Below, piece after piece: positions 1 through 5,684 of a stretch of DNA of 9,898 nucleotides. The notes below the pieces were generated by a model that was not told the origin of the DNA, made no database searches, and saw only the letters and a program-made list of their open reading frames with translations. This stretch comes from an uncultured Prevotella sp. GTDB taxonomy: Bacteria > Bacteroidota > Bacteroidia > Bacteroidales > Bacteroidaceae. The position numbers and the translations under genes were made by a program. Location of the stretch: the NCBI GenBank assembly GCA_900770845.1, contig CAAGLS010000216.1, positions 1-9,898 of the forward strand. Reading direction: 5' to 3'. Numbering within the stretch: position 1 is the first letter of the stretch; every line of letters begins with the position of its first letter.

Positions 1-325
1 GCTCATAGTTCTCTCCACGGTTGATGTATTCTGTGACCAGTTTTGAGGTTCCGAAGAGCATTCGCTGGAAGTAGGCCAATTCCGACTCGTTCTGCACTTC
101 TATGAGGTACAGCTCGCCCCTGTCGTCCTCAGCGAGCACATCTACACGGTTCTGCTTGTCGTCTTTGTCCTCCTGGTTGCTCTCGCTCTCAAGGAGCTTC
201 TGGATCTTTATCGTCTTGCCGAGCAGGGTGGTGAGGAATCCCTCGAGGACTCCAAAGTTGGCTTTGTCGCGGAGCAGCCGCTTCATCGCCCAATCGAATC
301 TGATATACTGTGGCTGTTTGTCCAT
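1..325 (-). CDS. Rpn-type PD-(D/E)XK nuclease / putative transposase, N-terminal part
   Basis: The minus strand reads 108 residues from ATG at 325 and runs off the left edge, so the C-terminus is missing. It opens MDKQPQYIRFDWAMKRLLRD, the typical start of the Bacteroidales Rpn/PDDEXK_2 family (recombination-promoting nuclease, formerly called putative transposase). The nuclease core is visible: an acidic residue in NRVDVLAEDD (D62), then the hydrophobic strand LYLIEVQNE carrying the E-x-Q motif (E76, Q78), which replaces E-x-K in this family. Members act on DNA and raise recombination; that is family knowledge, not visible here. The start is supported by a promoter ending 15 nt upstream and an A-rich leader. 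Full-length homologues are usually about 280-330 aa, so roughly a third is present. The family call is firm; the gene's state beyond the edge is unknown. Confidence 0.88.
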   Translation of the reverse strand, partial: MDKQPQYIRFDWAMKRLLRDKANFGVLEGFLTTLLGKTIKIQKLLESESNQEDKDDKQNRVDVLAEDDRGELYLIEVQNESELAYFQRMLFGTSKLVTEYINRGENYE

Positions 326-340
326 AACTTTATTTTTTTG

Positions 341-372
341 CAAATATACCTTTTTCTTTTCACACCAGCAAG
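341..372 (-). promoter_or_regulatory. Bacteroidota-type promoter of the Rpn-type gene
   Basis: On the minus strand, CTTG (369-372), 20 nt, then TATATTTG (341-348) matches the Bacteroidota primary-sigma pattern of an upstream TTTG-like box and TAnnTTTG. The -7 box lies 15 nt from the ATG at 325, leaving a very short A-rich leader without a Shine-Dalgarno sequence. The upstream box matches only three of four bases. Assigned by eye. Confidence 0.65.
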
Positions 373-415
373 CTTTGTGGATGGAGAAAACGTAATTTTT
401 GTGATGGGCCAAAAG

Positions 416-430
416 CGATTCGGTGAATCG
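416..430. repeat. Small inverted repeat beside the large palindrome
   Basis: CGATTC (416-421) and GAATCG (425-430) can pair around the loop GGT. It lies seven bases from the 48-bp palindrome, so transcripts leaving the phosphatase gene would meet two hairpins in a row. No U-tract is seen. Confidence 0.5.
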
Positions 431-436
431 TTGCAT

Positions 437-484
437 CATGGATTGGCCGCAAATTATTCGCGAATAACTTGTGGCCAATCCATG
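437..484. repeat. 48-bp near-perfect palindrome (REP-like or bidirectional terminator)
   Basis: Starting with CATGGATTGGCC and ending with GGCCAATCCATG, this block equals its own reverse complement except at two base pairs: 449 with 472 and 453 with 468. The centre is TTATTCGCGAATAA, with no loop. It lies between the 3' end of the PAP2 gene (524) and the promoter of the Rpn-type gene, both on the minus strand. It could end transcription or be a dispersed repetitive extragenic palindrome; neither strand shows a clear U-run directly after it. Confidence 0.8.
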
Positions 485-523
485 GGAAATCTTGCAAAGG
501 ACAATATACCGAACAGTCCAGGC

Positions 524-1834
524 TTAGAATCTGATGCTGGCGCGGCCGCCGAGCGTGAGCACATGGATGTATTCGTGGCTGTATCGGCTCCCCGGCACCT
601 GCACGTTATAGTCGAGATAGGTGCCGATGGACAGGTTGGAGCGCACCTGCAGGTCGGTGCAGAGGCCGGTGCCTATGGCCGGTCCGCAGTTGCGCGGAAT
701 GGGTGTGCCGTTGATGTCGGTGGGCGGATAGAACACGGCTCCCCCCACGAGCTTGCTGCCCACCTTCCAGCGCATGGAGAGCGGCAGACAGAAATAGAGG
801 CCGGTCTGGAGGGTGTAGAACTTGAAGGTGTTGTCGGGCGCATCCTGTCCGTTGACGATGTAGCGCAGGTTGGCGGCCGAGGCTTTTCCACCGACGCCAA
901 AATAGGGAGAGAAGAACCATGCCCCCTCCAGTCCGATGGCGGTGCCTGTGGTGGTCTCGAAAGCCTCGCCCTCACGGATGTCGTAGTGGCTCAGGGGGAG
1001 GGAGAACCCCACGGTGAGCGAGAGGAATGAGGGATTGGGGCGGAAGAGGGCAGCATACATCCCGGGCGAATCCTTCATGTTGAGTCCCTTGTCTTTCATC
1101 ACGAGGTCGGCCAGCCAGTAGCCCAACTCCGTGGAGAGGATGCCGATGCCCGCGCCCACCATCACGTCGGAGAGCCAATGCTTGTTGTTGACCACGCGCA
1201 TCAGCCCTGTGGCCGTGGCAAGCGAGTAGGCGCCCACCCCCACCCACGACGACAGATGGCCATACTCCTTGGTGAGCATGGTGGCCGTCATGAAGGCCGT
1301 GGCCGTGTGGCCCGAGGGAAAGCTGTGGCGGTTGGTACCGTCGGGACGCGTTACCTGGGTGGTGCGTTTCAGTCCGTCCACGGTGATGGCCATAGCTCCC
1401 ACGCTGAACACGTCGCTCAACAGCATGCGCCCCCACGAGCTTCGCGAGGGCACTCCTGCGGTCTTCATGCCCACCATCACCGCCGCAGGAAGATACTGCA
1501 TATAGTCGTCGACGGGGCGGCGGAAATGGGGCAGGAAATCGTTGCGAAGCCTACGGAACTTGGTGTCCTGGTGCTTCACGATGAGGCCACCGGCGATGAG
1601 CGGCACGCCCATATAGGTGGCGCGGAAAAGGCGCGACTCAAAGGCGCGGTCCATCCACTCCAGCTTGGGGTTGGGCCGCAGGGAGTCCATCTTGGCCACG
1701 GCTGTCGTGTCGGTGGTTGCAGCGGATGGCGTTGCGGCCACCTGTAGCGTGTCGGCCAGGGGGGCTTCTGCTGCTTGGGCCGCACGACCCGACCAGGCCG
1801 TCAAAGCAAATGCAATAATAATGGTTTTCATCAT
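524..1834 (-). CDS. PAP2-family phosphatase with C-terminal outer-membrane beta-barrel
   Basis: The protein has 436 residues. Residues 1-21 form a signal peptide ending ...AAQA-A. The three phosphatidic-acid-phosphatase type 2 motifs are present in order: K156-x6-R163-P164, S171-FPSGH176, and R213-x5-H219-x3-D223, the last with Met where Ser usually precedes Arg. This phosphatase core spans about residues 70-245. From about residue 268 the sequence changes to alternating polar/aromatic strands (LSLTVGFSLPL, AIGLEGAWFF, FYTLQTGLYFCL) and ends in aromatic Phe (RASIRF), as an outer-membrane beta-barrel does. PAP2 enzymes remove phosphate from lipid or small-molecule phosphates, such as undecaprenyl pyrophosphate or lipid A; the substrate here cannot be told. 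The predicted location is periplasm/outer membrane. Translation starts at one of two adjacent Met codons. The nearest upstream gene on this strand is far away, so it is probably monocistronic. The domain calls are firm; the biological role is inferred. Confidence 0.9.
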   Translation of the reverse strand: MMKTIIIAFALTAWSGRAAQAAEAPLADTLQVAATPSAATTDTTAVAKMDSLRPNPKLEWMDRAFESRLFRATYMGVPLIAGGLIVKHQDTKFRRLRNDFLPHFRRPVDDYMQYLPAAVMVGMKTAGVPSRSSWGRMLLSDVFSVGAMAITVDGLKRTTQVTRPDGTNRHSFPSGHTATAFMTATMLTKEYGHLSSWVGVGAYSLATATGLMRVVNNKHWLSDVMVGAGIGILSTELGYWLADLVMKDKGLNMKDSPGMYAALFRPNPSFLSLTVGFSLPLSHYDIREGEAFETTTGTAIGLEGAWFFSPYFGVGGKASAANLRYIVNGQDAPDNTFKFYTLQTGLYFCLPLSMRWKVGSKLVGGAVFYPPTDINGTPIPRNCGPAIGTGLCTDLQVRSNLSIGTYLDYNVQVPGSRYSHEYIHVLTLGGRASIRF

Positions 1835-1944
1835 ATCTGTCCGTTAAACGCTGTATAAAAGATTATATTTTGTAATTTGTACAAAATGTTTGTTATTTCT
1901 TTTCTTTTGTTCGTTTTCTACTCAATAAGCTGGATGATATTCTA

Positions 1945-2057
1945 TGATTGTGTGCATGGGATGCTCGCGCAATCCCTCCTTTGTATTTTCTCGCAGAGGC
2001 GCAAGGAACGCAAAGGCCGCACCCAATTGCAGGAGCCGTGCCTTGCGCCGGCCCTAA
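1945..2057. repeat. 113-bp direct repeat, copy 1
   Basis: It matches 2143-2255 at 102 of 113 positions without gaps. Internal features are GGGAT/ATCCC arms (1958-1962, 1972-1976) and the perfect 9-bp arms GGCGCAAGG (1998-2006) and CCTTGCGCC (2041-2049). The core contains short near-repeats (GCAGAGG, GCAAGG, GCAAAGG), resembling dispersed intergenic repeats I have seen in other bacterial genomes; that recollection is unverified. Confidence 0.9.
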
Positions 2058-2142
2058 GGGGGGGCCAGCCCTAACCCAAAGACCCACCCCTACCCCCTCC
2101 CTAAGAGCGGGGAACTCCCATCGCCCCAAAGATACATGCCTT

Positions 2143-2255
2143 TGATTATATGCGCGGGGTACTCGCGCAATCCCTCCTTTGTATTTTCTCGCAAAGGTGC
2201 AAGGAACGCAAAGGCCACACCCAATTGCAGGGGCCGTGCCTTGCGCCGGTCCTAA
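2143..2255. repeat. 113-bp direct repeat, copy 2
   Basis: Second copy, offset 198 bp from the first. All 11 differences are transitions. The hairpin arms remain pairable: GGTGCAAGG (2196-2204) with CCTTGCGCC (2239-2247) through one G-T wobble, and GGGGT (2156-2160) with ATCCC (2170-2174), also through one wobble. Confidence 0.9.
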
Positions 2256-2366
2256 AAAGATGTTCGACCGCTTTTCAATCATCCGCATATTCAACGAATG
2301 CCAATTATGAATGAATAAGAGGTTGGGTCATTTTTTTTAGGGCAGGAACGAGGCACGGCCCCTGCA
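2226..2366. repeat. Inverted 16-bp repeat linking direct-repeat copy 2 to downstream sequence
   Basis: TGCAGGGGCCGTGCCT (2226-2241) recurs as its exact reverse complement at 2351-2366. A part of the 113-bp element is therefore also present in opposite orientation, consistent with a shuffled mobile or recombinogenic repeat family. Confidence 0.75.
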
Positions 2367-2446
2367 GCGGAAGCACGCGTCCCCATAGAAGGACTATTGG
2401 GGGCTACTTAGGGAGGGGTAGGTGTTGGACCCATGACTGTTGTGAC

Positions 2447-2540
2447 TGTTCTACATTGTGACAGTTGTTCTACTGTTGTGCGACAGTTGTTCTATTGTTG
2501 TGAGGCGGTTGTTCTATTGTTGTGTGACAGTTGTCACACA
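2447..2540. repeat. 22-bp tandem repeat array upstream of pyrE
   Basis: Four consecutive units begin TGTTCTA: 2447-2465 (19 nt), 2466-2487, 2488-2509 and 2510-2531 (22 nt each). A partial unit reading TGTCACACA then creates a 9-bp inverted repeat (TGTGTGACA, GT, TGTCACACA; 2521-2540). The period of about two helical turns would place all units on one DNA face, as in an array of regulator sites. The array ends about 75 bp upstream of the pyrE promoter. There are no unique spacers, so it is not a CRISPR. Confidence 0.8.
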
Positions 2541-2615
2541 TTTTGGGCAGACCGAACACGAATCCTTGCTTGGCCTCCTTTTTATTCCCAACGTCCGAAA
2601 AATCGCAAGGTTTGT

Positions 2616-2646
2616 TTTGTTATCCCCTTTAATTCCACTATCTTTG
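2616..2646 (+). promoter_or_regulatory. Bacteroidota-type promoter of pyrE
   Basis: TTTG (2616-2619), 19 nt, then TATCTTTG (2639-2646): a full match to the Bacteroidota primary-sigma pattern. Transcription would start near 2652 and give a leader of about 40 nt. This rules out translation starts upstream of the promoter even though the reading frame is open there. Confidence 0.78.
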
Positions 2647-2691
2647 CATCGACAATCAGCCGTCTCCAACCAGGAGGCGGCCCACATTTAT

Positions 2692-3330
2692 ATGACTATG
2701 AACGAATTGAAGAAAGCTTTCGCAGCCAAGCTGTTGAACATCAAGGCCATCAAGTTGCAGCCGGAGAACCCCTTCACGTGGGCCTCGGGATGGAAATCAC
2801 CGTTTTATTGCGACAACCGCAAGACGCTCTCCTATCCCGCGCTGCGCAGTTTTGTGAAACTGGAGCTCGCCCATGCCGTGCTGGAGCATTTCCCCGAGGC
2901 CACAGCCGTGGCCGGCGTGGCCACGGGAGCCATAGCCCAAGGGGCTTTGGTGGCCGACGAGCTGAACCTGCCCTTCTGCTACGTGCGCTCCAAGCCCAAG
3001 GACCATGGCATGCAGAACCTCATTGAGGGAACGCTGCCCGAGGGCACCAAGGTGGTGGTAGTGGAAGACCTCATCTCCACCGGCGGCAGCTCGCTCAAGG
3101 CCGTCGACGCACTGCGCAAGGCCGGATTCGAGGTGGTGGGCATGGTGGCAAGCTACACCTACGGATTCCCCATCGCCGAGCAGGCCTTCAGGGAGGCCGG
3201 AGTGAGGCTCGTCACGCTGACCGACTATGAGCACGTGGTGGCCCAGGCCCAGGAGACGGGCTACATCAAGGAAGAGGACGTGGAGGTGCTTCACGCCTGG
3301 AGAAAGGACCCCGCCAACTGGAAGAAATGA
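2692..3330 (+). CDS. pyrE: Orotate phosphoribosyltransferase
   Basis: The 212-residue protein transfers ribose 5-phosphate from PRPP to orotate, giving orotidine 5'-monophosphate in de novo pyrimidine synthesis (cytosolic). Visible hallmarks are FTWASGWKSPFYCDNRK (residues 28-44), the flexible catalytic-loop region YVRSKPKDHG (97-106), and the PRPP-binding motif VVVVEDLISTGGSS (121-134) with adjacent acidic residues E125/D126. The length is normal for the family. The frame is open further upstream, but the promoter at 2616-2646 makes ATG 2692 (or ATG 2698, two codons later) the sensible start. AGGAGG at 2672-2677 is 14 nt away, too far to be a standard Shine-Dalgarno sequence. The SRPBCC gene follows after 102 nt on the same strand. 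The 22-bp repeats upstream could be regulatory. The identification is secure. Confidence 0.96.
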   Translation: MTMNELKKAFAAKLLNIKAIKLQPENPFTWASGWKSPFYCDNRKTLSYPALRSFVKLELAHAVLEHFPEATAVAGVATGAIAQGALVADELNLPFCYVRSKPKDHGMQNLIEGTLPEGTKVVVVEDLISTGGSSLKAVDALRKAGFEVVGMVASYTYGFPIAEQAFREAGVRLVTLTDYEHVVAQAQETGYIKEEDVEVLHAWRKDPANWKK

Positions 3331-3432
3331 CATCTGGAAGGGCAGCCATGCGGCATCAGCCTGCCAGCCCGGTTCGTCAGAATCGGGTGGGGGTGAGGGC
3401 TGCGTGCCTCCCGACCAACCCAACCAACAACT

Positions 3433-3858
3433 ATGGCAAAATTTGAAAGTACAATCCGCGAGATACAGGCCCCGCAACAGATGGTGTACGGCGTGCTGGG
3501 CAACATGAGCAACTTTGGCAAGATGATGGACCGCGTGCCACAGGACGTGCGCGAGAAGGTGGCCTTCACGGCCGACGGCTTCGCTGTGGAGTCGCCCATG
3601 GGCAAGGTGGCCATGAAGATCATCGACTTGGAAGAGCCGAAGACCATCAAGATGCAGTCGGTGGAGAGTCCTGTGCCCTTCACCTTTTGGATTCAGCTGC
3701 TGCCCATGACGGAGCAAACCTGCAAGATGAAGCTCACGATGAAAGCCGAGCTCAACTTCATGATGGCCCAAATGGTGAAAGCCCCCTTGCAGAAAGGCAT
3801 TGAGCAGTTGGCCGACATGCTGCAGGCCCTGCCCTATCAGCAGTTGGGACAGCCCTGA
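3433..3858 (+). CDS. SRPBCC (START/polyketide-cyclase fold) protein
   Basis: The 141-residue protein has no signal peptide and is predicted cytosolic. It begins MAKFESTIREIQAPQQMVYGVLGNMSNF, the usual first strand and helix of small SRPBCC proteins (a strand, then a helix after a conserved Pro that begins a cavity lid). A central strand pattern follows (GKVAMKIIDLEEPKTIKMQS), then the long C-terminal helix (about residues 112-135, AQMVKAPLQKGIEQLADMLQ) that closes the ligand cavity. Such proteins bind hydrophobic ligands; the ligand here is unknown. From memory, pyrE followed by such a gene is a common order in Bacteroidales, which suggests co-transcription but no defined shared pathway. The 102-nt gap to pyrE is somewhat long for an operon, but no promoter is visible in it. 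Confidence 0.82.
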   Translation: MAKFESTIREIQAPQQMVYGVLGNMSNFGKMMDRVPQDVREKVAFTADGFAVESPMGKVAMKIIDLEEPKTIKMQSVESPVPFTFWIQLLPMTEQTCKMKLTMKAELNFMMAQMVKAPLQKGIEQLADMLQALPYQQLGQP

Positions 3859-3901
3859 TTCTCCCAAGCGGAGCCTCTGCCATCCCCTAAATTGTCAGCT
3901 T

Positions 3902-4459
3902 ATGCGATTCGCAAAGAAGATATTCCTTGCCCTGGCGGCAAATGTGCTGGCGGCGTGCGGGGGCAACGAGATGTACAACAGCGACATCTTCTGCTACTTC
4001 ACCTACAACACCAGCATCCACAACACCGGTCTGCTGTGGGCTGCCCTGCAGCCGGGCAACTACGGAGAGTTTGTCTTCGTCAGCGCCCCGGTGACGGGCG
4101 GCGTGCGCTATGTCGTGGCCCAGAACAGCTCGGGCCAGACCGACCGCGTGGCCATCACCACAGCCACGGAGACGCGGCTCACCTATTCGCTTGGGGCCAA
4201 TGATGGCCTCATCATCGGGCGCACCACCGACGGGCAGCTCGTGGCCTACGACCGGCAATGCCCCAACTGCTCGCGGGAGAACAACCTCTACCGCTACTCG
4301 CTCTCGTTCAAGTCGAACGGGCAGACCGTGCACTGCGCCACCTGCAAGCGCGACTACGACCTCAACAACTTGGGCAACAGCAATGGGGGCGGCCGCAAGC
4401 TCGACCAGTATCTCGTGAGCTACAACGGGGCCGTACTCATCGTGCACAACAAGCAGTAA
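3902..4459 (+). CDS. Lipoprotein with CxxC-CxxC (Rieske-like or zinc-ribbon) domain
   Basis: The 185-residue protein starts MRFAKKIFLALAANVLAAC, a lipoprotein signal with Cys19 as the lipid-modified residue, followed by GGNE. This predicts an envelope lipoprotein. The C-terminal half carries QCPNC (C120, C123) and HCATCKRDYDL (C145, C148), 21 residues apart. The layout resembles Rieske-type proteins, in which one pair would be C-x-H and the other C-x2-H; here both pairs are Cys-Cys, which would suit zinc or a rubredoxin-like iron rather than a Rieske cluster. The order AYDRQCPNC... CATCKRDYDLNNLG matches a family I recall from Bacteroidales, with no known function. It follows the SRPBCC gene by 43 nt, probably in the same unit. 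The start was chosen because it gives the signal peptide; the frame is open upstream inside the preceding gene. Metal binding is inferred only. Confidence 0.78.
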   Translation: MRFAKKIFLALAANVLAACGGNEMYNSDIFCYFTYNTSIHNTGLLWAALQPGNYGEFVFVSAPVTGGVRYVVAQNSSGQTDRVAITTATETRLTYSLGANDGLIIGRTTDGQLVAYDRQCPNCSRENNLYRYSLSFKSNGQTVHCATCKRDYDLNNLGNSNGGGRKLDQYLVSYNGAVLIVHNKQ

Positions 4460-4562
4460 GAGGAAAGAAAAAAGACCCACCACTAACCCAAGGACCCACC
4501 ACCTGACCCTCCCTAAAAGGGATGGGGAAAAGAATCGCCCCAAGGGGAAGACCCACCTCTAA

Positions 4563-4584
4563 CCCCTCCCTCCCAAGGGAGGGG
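4563..4584 (+). terminator. Possible terminator hairpin after the pyrE-SRPBCC-lipoprotein unit
   Basis: CCCCTCCC and GGGAGGGG form an 8-bp GC-only stem about 100 nt after the lipoprotein stop codon; a shifted 7-bp stem with an AA loop is also possible. The sequence after it (AATAATC) is A/T-rich but has no true U-run, so termination is uncertain. It may simply be part of the repeat element. Confidence 0.4.
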
Positions 4585-4669
4585 AATAATCACCCAACAG
4601 AGGGGCGCGGGCTGTGGATGCACGCTTTAGGGTCTTTCTTTGGGGCGATTGGGACTCCCCTCCCTCTTA

Positions 4670-4688
4670 GGGAGGGGCAGGGGGAGGG
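4670..4688 (+). promoter_or_regulatory. G-quadruplex motif upstream of lipoprotein gene
   Basis: GGGAGGGGCAGGGGGAGGG has four G-runs of at least three with loops of one or two bases, the classical strong G-quadruplex pattern. Further G-runs follow at 4694, 4701 and 4706. It lies on the coding strand 67 nt before the ATG at 4755, so it could fold in the leader RNA or in the non-transcribed strand. It also belongs to the dispersed GC-rich element, so function is not implied. Confidence 0.55.
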
Positions 4689-4754
4689 TCTTTGGGTTGA
4701 GGGGTGGGCCTTTGTTGGCAGGTGGTTGGTCTTTTTGCGGGAGAAACTATTGTT

Positions 4755-5684
4755 ATGATGCGTCATCTTCTTCACATATCACTCTTCTTGATCGTGGCGT
4801 GCGCCTTGGCCGCCTGCTCACAACGGGACGGCGAGGAGCGCGGCATGTACTATTGGCGCACGTCGCTCAGGCTCTCCCCACAGGAGCGCGCCTTTCTCAG
4901 GCAACACAATGTGAGGCGGCTCTACGTGCGCTACTTCGACGTGGTGGCCACCGACGACGAGGGCAACCAGCCCAACGCCACCATCACCTTCGACGACTCG
5001 CTGCCCAAAGACGTGGAGATTGTGCCCACGGTCTACATCCTCAACGACTGCATGCGCAGCGACGACCCGCTCTTGGCCGAGAGGATCCTGAAACGCGTCA
5101 GGCAGATGAACGAGACCAACGACGTGGGCCAGCTCAGGCAGCTGCAGATCGACTGCGACTGGACCATCCAGACCCGGAGGCGATTCTTCGACTTCCTCGG
5201 CCGGCTGCGCGCCCTCTGCCGCCAAGGGGGCATCCAGCTCTCGGCCACCATAAGGCTGCACCAGCTCTCGCAGCCCGTGCCGCCTGTCGACCGCGGCGTG
5301 CTGATGGTGTACAACACGGGCGACGTGACGCGGCTCGACTGCCAAAAGCCCATCCTCGACCTCGACGACGTGAAGCCCTACATCCACCATCTCGACCACT
5401 ACAAGCTGCCGCTCTCGGCGGCCTATCCGCTCTTCGCGTGGCGCGTGCTGTTTCGCGGCGGACGCTACGTGGGCATCATGCATGGCGACGACGACCTGCC
5501 CGTGCTCAGGGGCGACAGCATCGTCATCCGGCAGCCCTCGGCCGCCGACATCCGCGGGGCCGAGGGCGTCATCGGCCGCCACCGCCCCGACATCCACTCG
5601 GAACTCATCCTGTACGATCTAAGCAAACAAAACATCAATAGATTCAAATCGACTGATTATGAGAAGATTTTTTCCGCTCGTTAG
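4755..5684 (+). CDS. Lipoprotein of unknown function, possibly TIM-barrel (DUF3142-like)
   Basis: The 309-residue protein has a lipoprotein signal, MMRHLLHISLFLIVACALAAC, with Cys21 in the lipobox LAAC. The mature part starts with YYWRTSLRLSPQERAFLRQHNVRRLYVRYFDV (partly quoted), followed by PTVYI, LQIDCDW, IQLSATIRL and GVLMVYNTGD at regular spacing. These alternate beta-strands and helices as in a TIM barrel. The acidic LQIDCDWT and the strand GVLMVYN recall the DUF3142 family and distant glycoside-hydrolase-like barrels; this is a resemblance by eye, not a confirmed assignment. It is probably anchored in the envelope. ATG 4755 is chosen because it begins the signal sequence; the open frame upstream lies in repeats. 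The last 26 nt overlap the start of the next gene in another frame, so the two are probably translationally coupled. Confidence 0.75.
   Translation: MMRHLLHISLFLIVACALAACSQRDGEERGMYYWRTSLRLSPQERAFLRQHNVRRLYVRYFDVVATDDEGNQPNATITFDDSLPKDVEIVPTVYILNDCMRSDDPLLAERILKRVRQMNETNDVGQLRQLQIDCDWTIQTRRRFFDFLGRLRALCRQGGIQLSATIRLHQLSQPVPPVDRGVLMVYNTGDVTRLDCQKPILDLDDVKPYIHHLDHYKLPLSAAYPLFAWRVLFRGGRYVGIMHGDDDLPVLRGDSIVIRQPSAADIRGAEGVIGRHRPDIHSELILYDLSKQNINRFKSTDYEKIFSAR

Larger units (their letters stand above)
1835..2650. other. Gene-free, repeat-rich intergenic region between divergent genes
   Basis: This stretch of about 800 bp lies between the divergently oriented PAP2 gene and pyrE. I find no credible protein or RNA gene. 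It holds two 113-bp direct repeats, inverted copies of GC-rich elements (2081-2105 against 2407-2432, and 2226-2241 against 2351-2366), a 22-bp tandem array and the pyrE promoter. An open frame on the minus strand (1893-2294) exists only because the repeat period, 198 bp, is divisible by three. No convincing TAnnTTTG promoter was found for the PAP2 gene. Confidence 0.7.
4474..4710. repeat. Cluster of GC-rich dispersed intergenic elements, both orientations
   Basis: Four related pieces carry GACCCACC...CCCTCCC...GGGAGGGG: 4474-4490 (partial), 4493-4527, 4550-4584 and an inverted one at 4657-4690. An 11-bp piece, AATCGCCCCAA (4533-4543), recurs inverted at 4640-4650. The same family occurs at 2081-2132 (TCGCCCCAAAGA at 2121-2132 is the reverse complement of 4637-4648) and at 2407-2432. 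Two perfect 8-bp hairpins form: 4563-4570 with 4577-4584, and 4657-4664 with 4670-4677. The cluster fills the gap between two plus-strand genes and probably includes the terminator of the pyrE unit. Confidence 0.8.

Noticed and set aside
1835..1900. Promoter for the PAP2 gene
   Set aside because: The AT-rich stretch contains approximate boxes (AATCTTTT, TTTG) but none with both the right sequence and the right spacing.
1893..2294. Open frame of 133 codons on the minus strand with an internally duplicated peptide
   Set aside because: It is open only because the 113-bp repeat recurs with a 198-bp period. The differences change amino acids, and it has no promoter or recognisable domain.
2447..2540. 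CRISPR array
   Set aside because: The units are contiguous with no unique spacers and no cas gene is in the window.
2458..2691. N-terminal extension of pyrE to 290 codons
   Set aside because: It translates the 22-bp tandem repeats and would start upstream of the promoter. Orotate phosphoribosyltransferases are about 210 aa, matching ATG 2692.
3331..3432. Terminator or riboswitch between pyrE and the SRPBCC gene
   Set aside because: The 102-nt gap has scattered GC-rich pairings but no clean stem, U-run or recognisable riboswitch motif.
2797..3867. 356-codon open frame on the minus strand
   Set aside because: It lies antisense across pyrE and the SRPBCC gene, both well supported, and its composition is that of a shadow frame.
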